Source: Lachnoanaerobaculum gingivalis
GTDB lineage: Bacteria; Bacillota; Clostridia; Lachnospirales; Lachnospiraceae
Assembly: GCF_003862475.1 (NCBI RefSeq)
Contig: NZ_RRCO01000004.1
Span: 1-64,000, forward strand
Length of the DNA stretch: 64,000 bases
Direction: 5' to 3'
Positions 7,270-15,732 of the stretch are shown piece after piece. A program made the translations under genes and the position numbers. Below the pieces are notes generated by a model. That model had not been told where the DNA came from, searched no databases, and worked only from the letters and a program-made list of their open reading frames with translations. Positions within the stretch are counted from its first letter, which is position 1. The number at the start of each line of letters is the position of its first letter.

Positions 7270-8928
7270 ATGAGAAAGCAAACAAAGATTGCTGCATTAA
7301 TTTCAGCAGCAGCAGTTCTCTCAGTTGGTGGAGCTATGACAGCTTTCGCTGCTACAGGTTGGCAACAGGAGAACGGTACATGGGTATATTATAACAGAAA
7401 CGAAGAGAAAGTAACAGAGACATGGCAGAAGTCAGGTGACTACTGGTTCTATCTTGACGATAAAGGCGAGATGGCTACAGATTCACTTATCGACGATAAC
7501 AGCGATACATACTATGTTGATGTTAACGGTGTTATGGTTACAAATCGTTGGGTTGCAGTTGACAACGAGAACGCAGGCGAAGAGAACGAGCCAAATCAGT
7601 GGTGGTACTACTTCGGAGCTAACGGTAAGGCTTACAAGAGAAGCGATTCAGCTACAGGCGACGTTTCTTTAAAGACTATCAACGGTAAGAAGTACACATT
7701 CAATACTGACGGTAAGATGCAGTATGGTTGGGTAAAAGACGGCGAGACACAGCATGATGAAAATGCTTGGCAGGATGCTGAGTACTACTTCGGTGATGAG
7801 AACGACGGTTCTATGACAGAGGGATGGAAAGAGATCGCTATCAAGGATGATCAGGCAGCTGAACTTCAGCCTGGTGACAACTACTGGGATCAGGATCAGA
7901 CAAGATGGTTCTACTTCAAGGCTTCTGGAAAGAAGGAGAAGAAGCAGACAGGTAAGACAATCAACGGAAGAAAGTATGGCTTCGATGAGTATGGCCGTAT
8001 GAACGCAGGTTGGTTCACAACAGCTACAGCATCTAACACACCTGCTAAAGATGGCGGTTCACAGGGTATTGCTACATACTCTAACTCATTCTTATACTAC
8101 TCAACACCTGAAGACGGTGCTAGATCTACAAAGGGTTGGTTCAAGGTAACTCCTGGTTACTACCTCCAGAGAGATAAGTATGAGGATGGATCAGATTACT
8201 GGTACTACTCAGACGGTAACGGAAAGCTTGCAGTTAACGAAATCAAGACAGTAAACGGTAAGAAGTATGCATTCGACAACTACGGTAGAATGATTAGCGG
8301 ATTCGTTGTACTTCAGATGGAAGGTAACACTTTAGGTTCAGGTTACAGCTCAAAGAAGATCGTTCAGAAGGTAGATTCTGACGGTACATATGATACAAGT
8401 GACAACTACAACAAGTTTGTAAAGGCTAACGACAGCTTATTCACATCCGGAGAGCTTAAGGCTTACTTCTTCGGCGGAAGCGATGACGGTTCTATGAAGA
8501 CAGGAAAGCAGACTGTAGAGCTTGATAGCGAAAAGTACACATTCGAGTTCGCTAAGAACGGTTCTAACAAGGGTGCCGGTATCAACGGTATGGAAGATCA
8601 CAAGTTCTATGTTGGTGGAAAGCTTACAACAGCTGATGCTGACAACAAGATCGAGATCGTTGTCCTTAACAGCAGCAACAAGTTAGTCGCTAAGTTATCT
8701 GTAGAGGATGCTCTTTTAGCTTACGGTAACGGTGGAGTTCAGCACTTCAAGTCAAACGGAGACTTAGATTATACAGAGTATAAGTTCACAGGTCTTCCAA
8801 CAGGAACTAAGGCTTATGTTGTTAACACAACAGGTGCTATGATTAAGAGCGGAACAAAGAAGGACGGAGATGATTACAAGGTTAAGACATCTAACTACAC
8901 AGTAGATTATGTACGTCTTGAGGAATAA
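7270..8928 (+). CDS. Secreted choline-binding-repeat (cell wall binding repeat) protein
   Basis: A 552-residue exported protein. The signal peptide (residues 1-28) ends at an AFA-A type cleavage site. The mature N-terminus starts straight away with aromatic repeats such as GWQQENGTWVYYN, WFYLDDKGEMATD and WWYYFGANGKAYK, spread over about residues 29-385. Several carry inserted acidic segments and INGKKYTF/FDNYGRM units. A non-repeat domain of about 150 residues closes the protein. Repeats of this class bind choline or glucan on cell surfaces. Codons are biased to AAC, TTC, GCT and AAG, unlike nearby genes, which suggests very high expression. No catalytic domain is visible. Confidence 0.85.
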   Translation: MRKQTKIAALISAAAVLSVGGAMTAFAATGWQQENGTWVYYNRNEEKVTETWQKSGDYWFYLDDKGEMATDSLIDDNSDTYYVDVNGVMVTNRWVAVDNENAGEENEPNQWWYYFGANGKAYKRSDSATGDVSLKTINGKKYTFNTDGKMQYGWVKDGETQHDENAWQDAEYYFGDENDGSMTEGWKEIAIKDDQAAELQPGDNYWDQDQTRWFYFKASGKKEKKQTGKTINGRKYGFDEYGRMNAGWFTTATASNTPAKDGGSQGIATYSNSFLYYSTPEDGARSTKGWFKVTPGYYLQRDKYEDGSDYWYYSDGNGKLAVNEIKTVNGKKYAFDNYGRMISGFVVLQMEGNTLGSGYSSKKIVQKVDSDGTYDTSDNYNKFVKANDSLFTSGELKAYFFGGSDDGSMKTGKQTVELDSEKYTFEFAKNGSNKGAGINGMEDHKFYVGGKLTTADADNKIEIVVLNSSNKLVAKLSVEDALLAYGNGGVQHFKSNGDLDYTEYKFTGLPTGTKAYVVNTTGAMIKSGTKKDGDDYKVKTSNYTVDYVRLEE

Positions 8929-9010
8929 TCTCAGTTAATTAAAATAGATTTTATATAGGCTTGAGGTGGAGCGAAGCGAAGCCTCATGGCATCTGATAAA
9001 TCTAATGCGA

Positions 9011-9045
9011 GAGGAATACTTCCCTGTGGGGGTATTCCTCTTTTT
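9011..9045 (+). terminator. Intrinsic terminator of the choline-binding protein gene
   Basis: GAGGAATAC (9011-9019) pairs with GTATTCCTC (9032-9040), extended by CCC/GGG inside, and is followed by five Ts. It is one of the strongest terminators in the window, in keeping with a highly transcribed gene. Confidence 0.85.
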
Positions 9046-9098
9046 GTTACTTGTAAATTGTATTAAATAAAAAACAGGAATTATTCTCATTATTGTGC

Positions 9099-9127
9099 TT
9101 GACTTTTTAGAAGTTTTAGTTCATAAT
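9099..9127 (+). promoter_or_regulatory. Promoter of the mscL-dfx-rubredoxin operon
   Basis: TTGACT (9099-9104) and CATAAT (9122-9127) are spaced by 17 bp. Downstream, a perfect 9-bp inverted repeat AAATCTAAC/GTTAGATTT with a 4-nt loop lies at 9155-9176. It falls in the leader and could be an operator or an RNA hairpin. Confidence 0.6.
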
Positions 9128-9224
9128 AAAAGCACATTGAGGTTGTGTAAAATTAAATCTAACAAGCGTTAGATTTGACGCTAGCAATAGCAGGCTCATG
9201 CATAACCGGATATTGGAGGACAAG

Positions 9225-9623
9225 ATGTTAAAAGATTTTAAAGAGTTTGCGTTTAAAGGTAATGTTTTGGATATGGCGATAGGTGTTATCATAGGCGGGG
9301 CCTTCGGTAAGATTGTCACATCTTTGGTAAATGATTTGATTATGCCTATCATATCTATATTGACAGGAGGTTTAAACTTCACTGATTTGAAGTATGTTAT
9401 CACTCCTGCACACGGAGACATAGCTGAGAATGCTATTGCTTACGGATCTTTCATCCAAAATGTAGTTGATTTCCTTATCATTGCATTCTGTATCTTCATG
9501 TTTGTAAGACTTATAGAGAAGTTTAAGAAGAAAGAAGAGGCTAAGGTAGAGGAAGCACCTGCAAAGGCTGATGATGTTGTTCTTCTGGAGGAAATTAGAG
9601 ATTTATTAAAAGCAAAGAACTAA
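9225..9623 (+). CDS. mscL: Large-conductance mechanosensitive channel MscL
   Basis: About 132 residues, typical for MscL, which opens under membrane tension to release solutes on osmotic downshift. The conserved start LKDFKEFAFKGNVLDMAIGVIIGGAFGKIV contains the amphipathic helix and the Gly-rich pore-lining first membrane helix. The second helix is near residues 75-95 (VVDFLIIAFCIFMFV), followed by a charged C-terminal coil. I choose the ATG at 9225, eight bases after GGAGG, over an upstream in-frame ATG at 9198. The gene lies 9 nt ahead of desulfoferrodoxin, so the two appear cotranscribed. Confidence 0.93.
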   Translation: MLKDFKEFAFKGNVLDMAIGVIIGGAFGKIVTSLVNDLIMPIISILTGGLNFTDLKYVITPAHGDIAENAIAYGSFIQNVVDFLIIAFCIFMFVRLIEKFKKKEEAKVEEAPAKADDVVLLEEIRDLLKAKN

Positions 9624-9632
9624 GGAGGAAAT

Positions 9633-10007
9633 ATGAGTTTTTATCGTTGTGCACACTGTGGAAATATTGTCTCAGTAGTAGTTGATTGTGGTGGTACACT
9701 TGGATGTTGTGGAGAGCCGATGCAGCTCTTAAAGGCTAACACAACAGATGCAGCTAAAGAGAAGCATGTACCTGTAGTAACTGTTGAGGGTAATAAGGTT
9801 GTTGTTAATGTAGGTAGCGTAGATCATCCTATGACACCTGAGCATCTTATCAACTTCATCATGATCGAAACAAACCTTGGAAAGCAGTACAAGGGACTTA
9901 CAGCTGAGGATAAGCCACATGCTGAGTTCGTATTACAGGATGGAGAGAAGCTTATAGCAGCTTATGAGTATTGTAATTTACATGGTTTATGGAAGGCAGA
10001 GGTATAA
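9633..10007 (+). CDS. dfx: Desulfoferrodoxin (superoxide reductase)
   Basis: A 124-residue iron protein that reduces superoxide to peroxide without releasing oxygen. The N-terminal desulforedoxin-like domain has the CAHC and CC pair that bind the Fe(Cys)4 centre I. The catalytic centre II ligands are visible as the His in KHVP, the His in DHPM, the His in EHL and the CNLH motif near the C-terminus (residues about 115-118). Both centres are present, so this is the two-iron class. The rubredoxin gene starts 3 nt downstream and is the expected electron donor. Confidence 0.95.
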   Translation: MSFYRCAHCGNIVSVVVDCGGTLGCCGEPMQLLKANTTDAAKEKHVPVVTVEGNKVVVNVGSVDHPMTPEHLINFIMIETNLGKQYKGLTAEDKPHAEFVLQDGEKLIAAYEYCNLHGLWKAEV

Positions 10008-10010
10008 TTT

Positions 10011-10166
10011 ATGAAGTATGTATGTGATGTTTGCGGATGGGAATATGATGAGGCTCTTGGAGATCCTGATAACGGAATAGCTCCTGGAACAAAATGGGAA
10101 GATCTTCCTGATGATTTTGTTTGCCCACTTTGTGGCGTAGGCAAGGATGAGTTTTCTCAGGAATAA
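10011..10166 (+). CDS. Rubredoxin
   Basis: A 51-residue rubredoxin. Two knuckles, CDVCG (about residue 5) and CPLCG (about 38), bind one iron. The aromatic core (Tyr, Trp, Phe) and the [10 protein letters not shown] turn are standard. It directly follows desulfoferrodoxin and most likely passes electrons to it. The spacing of 3 nt suggests translational coupling. Confidence 0.95.
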   Translation: MKYVCDVCGWEYDEALGDPDNGIAPGTKWEDLPDDFVCPLCGVGKDEFSQE

Positions 10167-10185
10167 TATTTAAATAAAATTATTG

Positions 10186-10207
10186 AGAGCCCTTAGGGGC
10201 TCTTTTT
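10186..10207 (+). terminator. Intrinsic terminator after rubredoxin
   Basis: AGAGCCC/GGGCTCT arms with a TTAG loop are followed by five Ts. A second hairpin (GGGCAGG/CCTGCTC) lies at about 10216-10234, upstream of the next operon. Confidence 0.8.
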
Positions 10208-10280
10208 ATATATGATCGGGCAGGTTTTCCTGCTCGATTGTTTGACTTGTAAGTATATACTATAGTATATTAGAATCATT

Positions 10281-10508
10281 ATGAATGGAATAAAAAGAGA
10301 TTACACCGATATGATAGATATGGAGCTTCCAAGCTTGAAGGTTCCTTTATCAAGAAAAGAGAGAGCTTCACAGTATCTGGCTTTTGAGGCCGTATTAAGC
10401 GGTAAAAAGCTTTTGGAGAAGGGTGAAGAGATTTGGCTTAAGGAGTATGCGCCTGAGGATTATAAGCAGGAGGTATACAAAAGAGATCAGAGACAGGAAG
10501 AAACATGA
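10281..10508 (+). CDS. Small conserved-looking protein, unknown function
   Basis: A 75-residue, charged, soluble protein. The opening DYTDMIDMELPSLKVPLSRKERASQYLAFEAV resembles the short Firmicutes proteins with a DYDDII..PMS..DRAAQF..F core that are sometimes grouped near YolD-like proteins, but the match is by eye only. A TTGACT/TATATT promoter with 18 bp spacing lies just upstream (about 10243-10272). The stop overlaps the next start as ATGA, so it is the first gene of a tightly coupled operon with the DUF6472-like protein and the rhodanese-TtcA fusion. Confidence 0.6.
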   Translation: MNGIKRDYTDMIDMELPSLKVPLSRKERASQYLAFEAVLSGKKLLEKGEEIWLKEYAPEDYKQEVYKRDQRQEET

Positions 10509-10675
10509 TTTGCGATTATTGTATTAATTATATATATGACGAAGATGCAGAGGGTTATATCTGTGATGTGGATATGGATGAGGATGATTATGCAAGAATG
10601 AGAAGCAGTGATTATTCCACCTGTCCGTATTATAGAAGTAATGATGACTATTTGATAGTAAGGAAACAAATGTAA
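10505..10675 (+). CDS. DUF6472-like small Cys-rich protein
   Basis: A 56-residue acidic protein with four Cys: CDYC near the start, one Cys in YICDVDMDEDDYAR, and one in STCPYYR, ending in VRKQM. This pattern matches the clostridial DUF6472 family, and the Cys set suggests a bound metal, probably zinc. It overlaps both neighbours (ATGA with the gene before, TAATG with the gene after), so all three are probably translated together. Confidence 0.75.
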   Translation: MICDYCINYIYDEDAEGYICDVDMDEDDYARMRSSDYSTCPYYRSNDDYLIVRKQM

Positions 10676-11823
10676 TGGAAATTGAGATAGGAAAATTACC
10701 GGAGTTACAGAATAAAAAGATAATAGACATAAGGCCCGGACATGAATTTAAAAGAGGAAGTATTCCGGACTCTGTTAATATAGCGGAAGAAGATATACTT
10801 GAGAGAATAAAAGATTTTGATAAAACCGATATTATCTGTCTGGTATGTGCTACAGGTAATAAGACCGAGTATCTGGCGGAAGAACTGGAAAGTAAGGGCT
10901 ATGAGAATATATATAATCTTGTAGGCGGATATGAGGCCTATATGAAACTTAAATTAAATGAGTTTCTAAAAGAGGAAAGTAAAAAAGATGAGTCGAATAA
11001 AAGAAGCAGAGATATTGAAAGAAGCCTTATAAAGAAGTTTAGAAAGAGTATCTGGAGAAAATTTACAGCCGCCATAAATGAATATGAGCTTATAAAAGAC
11101 GGTGATAAGATTGCGGTATGCATATCAGGAGGAAAAGATTCTATGCTGATGGCAAAGCTTTTTCAGGAGCTTTTAAGGCATGGAAAGAGGAATTTTGAGT
11201 TGGTATTCCTTGTAATGAATCCGGGATATGATGATATAAATTATCAGACTATAGTGGACAATGCTAAGATTTTGGATGTACCTATAGTAGTATTTGAATC
11301 ATCCATATATGATATTGTGGCAGAGGATGAGAAATCACCATGTTATCTCTGTGCCAGAATGAGAAGAGGACATTTATATGCCAAGGCAAAGGAGCTGGGA
11401 TGTAATAAGATTGCTTTGGGACATCATTTTGATGATGTTATAGAAACGATTGTTATGGGAATGTTATACGGTGCCCAGATACAGACAATGATGCCGAAAC
11501 TTCACTCCACAAATTTTGAAGGTATGGAGCTTATCAGACCGCTTTATCTTGTGAGGGAAGAGGATATTATTCATTGGGCAAAGTACAATGAACTTAATTT
11601 TATAAGATGTGCCTGCAGATTGACAGACAATTGCTCCATATCGGAAACAGGCGACAAGGGCTCTATGAGGGCTGAAGTAAAGAAACTTATAAGGGAGTTG
11701 GCTGCTAAAAATCCATATATTGAGAAGAATATTTTCAGAAGTGTGGAAAATGTCAGCCTTGATACAGTAATAGCCTACAAGAAAAACGGGGTAAAACACT
11801 CTTTCTTGGAGGACTACGATTAA
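10675..11823 (+). CDS. Rhodanese-TtcA fusion (tRNA thiolation-type PP-loop ATPase)
   Basis: A 382-residue two-domain protein. Residues 1-95 form a rhodanese domain with the active loop CATGNKTEY (Cys about 60), able to carry a persulfide. Residues about 120-380 form a TtcA-like ATP pyrophosphatase with the PP-loop ISGGKDSM, the CYLCARMRR pair and a further CxC (CAC) motif, which may hold an iron-sulfur cluster. TtcA makes 2-thiocytidine at position 32 of tRNA. Fusion to a sulfur carrier would supply sulfur directly. The family also includes PP-loop enzymes of unknown substrate. Confidence 0.82.
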   Translation: MEIEIGKLPELQNKKIIDIRPGHEFKRGSIPDSVNIAEEDILERIKDFDKTDIICLVCATGNKTEYLAEELESKGYENIYNLVGGYEAYMKLKLNEFLKEESKKDESNKRSRDIERSLIKKFRKSIWRKFTAAINEYELIKDGDKIAVCISGGKDSMLMAKLFQELLRHGKRNFELVFLVMNPGYDDINYQTIVDNAKILDVPIVVFESSIYDIVAEDEKSPCYLCARMRRGHLYAKAKELGCNKIALGHHFDDVIETIVMGMLYGAQIQTMMPKLHSTNFEGMELIRPLYLVREEDIIHWAKYNELNFIRCACRLTDNCSISETGDKGSMRAEVKKLIRELAAKNPYIEKNIFRSVENVSLDTVIAYKKNGVKHSFLEDYD

Positions 11824-11836
11824 GAGGTTATCTTGT

Positions 11837-12988
11837 ATGAGTGAGAAAACTTTGAATATTATGATAGCTACCGATCTCCACTACCTTTCAAAGAGTATAA
11901 ATGACGGAGGAGAGGCCTTTGCAAATGTAATGGAAAAGGGCGACGGTAAGGGAATGACATATATTGAAGAAATAGTGGATGCATTCTGCAATGAAGTTAA
12001 AAAAAGAAGGCCGGATCTGGTGCTCTTACTGGGTGATTTAACTTTTAACGGAGAGAGAGTAAGCCATTTGGAACTTTCACAAAAACTTAACAGTATAGTG
12101 AAAGAGGGTATACCGATATATTTGATACCCGGAAACCATGATATAGATTATGAAAGAAGCTTCGGATTTCGCGGAAATGAAATATATAAGGTTGACAGTG
12201 TGTGTGCAAAAGATTTCAGAGAGATATATGCCGACTGCGGTTATAAAAATTATGAGTACTTTGATGAGTATTCCGGAAGCTATATTTCAAAACTTAGGGA
12301 CGATTTATATTTGATAATGCTGGATACTAATTCCTATCACTCAAATTATTTGTGCAAGGAAAGTATTCTTTGGCTGGATAAGGTGCTTTTTGAACTGTCA
12401 AAAGCGGATGCGCAAATACTTGCAGTAAGTCATCAAAATCTTCTTGAGCAAAATTATATGTTTACTGAAGGTTTTATGATTAAAAATGCGGAGGAAATAG
12501 AAGCCCTTTATGCCAAATACAATGTAAAGCTGAATCTCAGCGGTCATATGCATATTCAGCATATTGAAAAGAATCTTATAACGGAGATTGTCACATCTTC
12601 ATTGGCAGTGTCACCAAATCATTTTGCAAATATTATTTATGACGAGAAGTCATTTGAATACTTTACAGAATGTCTGAAGGTAGAGGCTGTAAATGATTTT
12701 GAAAATTACAGCAGGCAGTTATTTAAAGGTGTTGGGAGTAGACAATTGAATAAGTTGTTTAATACTCATACCTTTGACAATGATGAAGAAGAAGATATTC
12801 AAAAGATGGGCAGAGCATTTCTTAGGATGAATGAATGCTATTTTGCCGGAGAGATTTTTGATACAACGGGTTTTGAAGAAGGCATAAGACTTTGGGAAGA
12901 TCAGCATGAGAGCTTCACATCTTTATATATAAAGAGTATACTGGATTCTGTGTTCAATGAGCAGAATAAATTTAAATTGGAATTATAG
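11837..12988 (+). CDS. Calcineurin-like metallophosphoesterase
   Basis: A 383-residue cytosolic protein with the full set of two-metal phosphoesterase motifs: ATDLHYL (DxH, about 12-14), LLGDLTFNGE (GDxxxxGE, about 66), GNHDID (GNHD, about 98), the His in VSHQN and GHMHIQH (GHxH, about 232). The C-terminal 130 residues have no motif I know. The substrate cannot be told. It starts 13 nt after the rhodanese-TtcA gene and ends 12 nt before pepT, so it is part of the same run of genes. Confidence 0.8.
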   Translation: MSEKTLNIMIATDLHYLSKSINDGGEAFANVMEKGDGKGMTYIEEIVDAFCNEVKKRRPDLVLLLGDLTFNGERVSHLELSQKLNSIVKEGIPIYLIPGNHDIDYERSFGFRGNEIYKVDSVCAKDFREIYADCGYKNYEYFDEYSGSYISKLRDDLYLIMLDTNSYHSNYLCKESILWLDKVLFELSKADAQILAVSHQNLLEQNYMFTEGFMIKNAEEIEALYAKYNVKLNLSGHMHIQHIEKNLITEIVTSSLAVSPNHFANIIYDEKSFEYFTECLKVEAVNDFENYSRQLFKGVGSRQLNKLFNTHTFDNDEEEDIQKMGRAFLRMNECYFAGEIFDTTGFEEGIRLWEDQHESFTSLYIKSILDSVFNEQNKFKLEL

Positions 12989-13000
12989 AGAGGAGATACA

Positions 13001-14227
13001 ATGGAAAGATTTGTAGATAGATTTTTGCGTTATGTAAAGAAAAATACAAGATCTGATGAGAGTAAGGCGGGAATAGAGATTCCGTCCACAGCTTCACAGA
13101 TGGAGTTTTTGGAGGAACTTAGTGAGGAGTTAAAGAGAATAGGTTTTGAGGAAGTTAAGATAAATAAGAAAAATGCATTCCTTACGGCAACAGTTCCTGC
13201 AAATGTGGAAAACGCTCCTGTAATAGGATTTATTTCACATGTGGATACAGCGGCTTTTAATGCCGAGAATATTTCACCACAGATACATGAAAACTATGAC
13301 GGAGGAGATATTGCACTTGGCAACAGCGGATTTGTGCTTTCACCTAAGGAGTTCCCTAATTTAAAAAATTACGTAGGTCAGACTCTTATCACTACCGACG
13401 GAACTACACTTCTTGGTGCCGATGATAAGGCGGGAGTTTGTGAGATAGTTTCAGCTATGGAGTATTTGATTGAAAATCCGCAGATAAAACATGGTAAACT
13501 AAGAGTTGCTTTCGGATGTGATGAGGAAATAGGTGTCGGAGCTAATAATTTTGATGTGGAAGACTTCGGTTGTGATTTTGCCTATACAATGGATGGAAGT
13601 TCTGTAGGTGAATTACAGTTTGAATGTTTTAATGCCGCAGAGGCTAAGATTGATATTTTAGGTAAGAGTGTACATCCGGGTGATGCCAAGAATAAGATGA
13701 TAAATGCACTTACCATATCAAGAGATATTCAGATGGCCATGCCTCTTTTATCCGTACCGGAAACAACAGAATGTAGAGAGGGCTTTATACATTTGATAGA
13801 GGCACATGGTGATGTGGAGAATGCAAGCCTTGTGTATATTATAAGAGATCATAACCGTGAGCTTTTTGAGGATAAGAAGAACACTGTAAGAAAGATTTGT
13901 GAAGAAATCAATTCAAGATATGATATAGACAGAGTAAAGCTTGAGATGCATGATGAGTATCGCAATATGGCTGATATCATAAAGAATGATCCAAGAAGTG
14001 TGGATATTGCAACAAAGGCTATGGAAAATCTTGGAATAACAGTAAATAAGGATCCTATCAGAGGTGGAACAGACGGTTCCAAGATATCCTTTATGGGGCT
14101 TCCTACACCTAATATTTTTGCAGGCGGAGAGAACTTCCACGGAAGATTTGAGTTTGTAAGCGTTCAGTCAATACAAAAGGCTATAGATGTTATTGTGGAG
14201 ATAGCAAAGATAGCGGCGGAGAAATAA
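13001..14227 (+). CDS. pepT: Peptidase T (tripeptide aminopeptidase)
   Basis: A 408-residue zinc exopeptidase of the M20B family, which removes the N-terminal residue of tripeptides in the cytosol. Metal and catalytic motifs are in place: SHVDTAAFN (His, Asp), LGADDKAGVCEIV (bridging Asp), DEEIGVGA (catalytic Glu) and a late His in FAGGENFHGRFEF. Length matches the family. A GAGGAG ribosome site lies 7 nt before the ATG. Confidence 0.94.
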   Translation: MERFVDRFLRYVKKNTRSDESKAGIEIPSTASQMEFLEELSEELKRIGFEEVKINKKNAFLTATVPANVENAPVIGFISHVDTAAFNAENISPQIHENYDGGDIALGNSGFVLSPKEFPNLKNYVGQTLITTDGTTLLGADDKAGVCEIVSAMEYLIENPQIKHGKLRVAFGCDEEIGVGANNFDVEDFGCDFAYTMDGSSVGELQFECFNAAEAKIDILGKSVHPGDAKNKMINALTISRDIQMAMPLLSVPETTECREGFIHLIEAHGDVENASLVYIIRDHNRELFEDKKNTVRKICEEINSRYDIDRVKLEMHDEYRNMADIIKNDPRSVDIATKAMENLGITVNKDPIRGGTDGSKISFMGLPTPNIFAGGENFHGRFEFVSVQSIQKAIDVIVEIAKIAAEK

Positions 14228-14298
14228 TTTGATATATCTAAAGGCTTTGTTCAGCTGAGTAATATAAAGGAATAATTTTTTATATAAGGGGGAATAAA

Positions 14299-15732
14299 AT
14301 GGAAATAAAAAAGCCTAATATAATACTACTTTTGTCGGATGATCAAGGTGAATGGGCTATGGGGTGTTCGGGTAATAATGAAATAATAACACCAAACATA
14401 GATAGAATTGCAAGAGAGGGAATAAGATTTAAAAACTTTTTTTGTGCATCACCGGTATGTTCACCTGCAAGAGCTACATTGCTAACAGGAAGAATACCCT
14501 CACAGCATGGTGTACATGACTGGCTGAGAGATGATAACAAAAAGCAGGAAGAAATCGAGTATCTGAAAGGGCAGACAGGATATACAGATATCCTGTCTAA
14601 AAACGGTTATGTCTGTGGTCTGTCGGGTAAGTGGCATCTAGGAAAGAGCTCTACACCGCAAAAAGGCTTTGATTATTGGTTTGCTCATAAGTCAGGTGGA
14701 GGTCCCTATTACAATGCACCATTTTATGAGGACGGGGAGCTTGTAAATAAAGATGGCTATGCCACGGACATAATAACCGATAAGGCTATAGACTTTATAA
14801 GAAAATATGCTAAAAAACAGCCTTTCTATCTACATGTGGGGTATACGGCGCCTCATTCACCTTGGGTTAATAATCATCCAAAGGAATACACAGATTTATA
14901 TGATGACTGTGCTTTTGAGACCTGTAAAATGGACGGAGAGCATAAGGACAGTATATATTTGACCAAGGAAGTGCTTAAAAATTTAAAAGAAAACCAAAAA
15001 GGCTATTACGGAGCCACTACAGCCATGGACTACAATATAGGACGAATTTTGGACTTGTTGGATGAACTGGATATAAGAAAGGACACCTTACTTGTATTTA
15101 TGAGTGATAACGGTTTCAGCTGCGGGCATCACGGATTTTGGGGCAAGGGAAATGCGACATTCCCGATAAATATGTATGAATCATCCGTAAAAGTACCTTG
15201 CATAATAAGCCATAGAGGAAAAATCCCTGAGGGCTTGGTGAGCTCAGATCTTGTTTCTGCCTATGACTTTATGCCTACACTACTTGAATATCTTGGAATT
15301 GATTATGTGTCCGAGATTGATTTGCCGGGGAGAAGCTTTGAGCCCGTTTTGAGGGGAGAGGAGCTGCCAAAGGACAGAGCGGTGGTAGTTATGGATGAGT
15401 ACGGTCCGAACAGAATGATAAGAGGCGAAAGATATAAATTTATAAAACGTTATCCTTACGGACCTCATGAAATGTATGATCTGCTCAAAGATCCCGGAGA
15501 GAAAAACAATCTTATGGAAAAGGCTACCGATGAGAGCACGGAGCTTGCAAATAAGCTTGATTATGAGCTTGAAAAATGGTTTTTAAAATATGTAAATCCG
15601 GAAATAGACGGAGCGAAGGAAGCGGTATACGGCTCGGGACAGATAAACTTGGCAGGCTTATGGAGTAAGGGAGAAGTGTCTCACAGCTGTGACGATTACA
15701 TAAAAGAAAAACTTAAAGAGAATGGCAAGTAG
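14299..15732 (+). CDS. Sulfatase of the formylglycine-dependent type
   Basis: A 477-residue sulfatase-family hydrolase. The N-terminal metal site is LLSDDQGEW. The signature CSPARATLLTGR (Cys about residue 54) holds the Cys that is converted to formylglycine. GKWHLG supplies a conserved Lys and His, and FMSDNGFSCGHHG completes the metal site. No signal peptide is visible, so it may act in the cytosol on imported sulfate esters. The last 11 nt overlap the sensor kinase gene, which ties it to the regulators and the importer downstream. The maturase is not in this window. Confidence 0.87.
   Translation: MEIKKPNIILLLSDDQGEWAMGCSGNNEIITPNIDRIAREGIRFKNFFCASPVCSPARATLLTGRIPSQHGVHDWLRDDNKKQEEIEYLKGQTGYTDILSKNGYVCGLSGKWHLGKSSTPQKGFDYWFAHKSGGGPYYNAPFYEDGELVNKDGYATDIITDKAIDFIRKYAKKQPFYLHVGYTAPHSPWVNNHPKEYTDLYDDCAFETCKMDGEHKDSIYLTKEVLKNLKENQKGYYGATTAMDYNIGRILDLLDELDIRKDTLLVFMSDNGFSCGHHGFWGKGNATFPINMYESSVKVPCIISHRGKIPEGLVSSDLVSAYDFMPTLLEYLGIDYVSEIDLPGRSFEPVLRGEELPKDRAVVVMDEYGPNRMIRGERYKFIKRYPYGPHEMYDLLKDPGEKNNLMEKATDESTELANKLDYELEKWFLKYVNPEIDGAKEAVYGSGQINLAGLWSKGEVSHSCDDYIKEKLKENGK

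Noticed and set aside
14299-15732. Choline-sulfatase linked to the choline genes at 5.2-8.9 kb
   Set aside because: No residue pattern specific for choline-sulfatase was seen, and the loci are 5 kb apart with their own regulators. The link would be guesswork.
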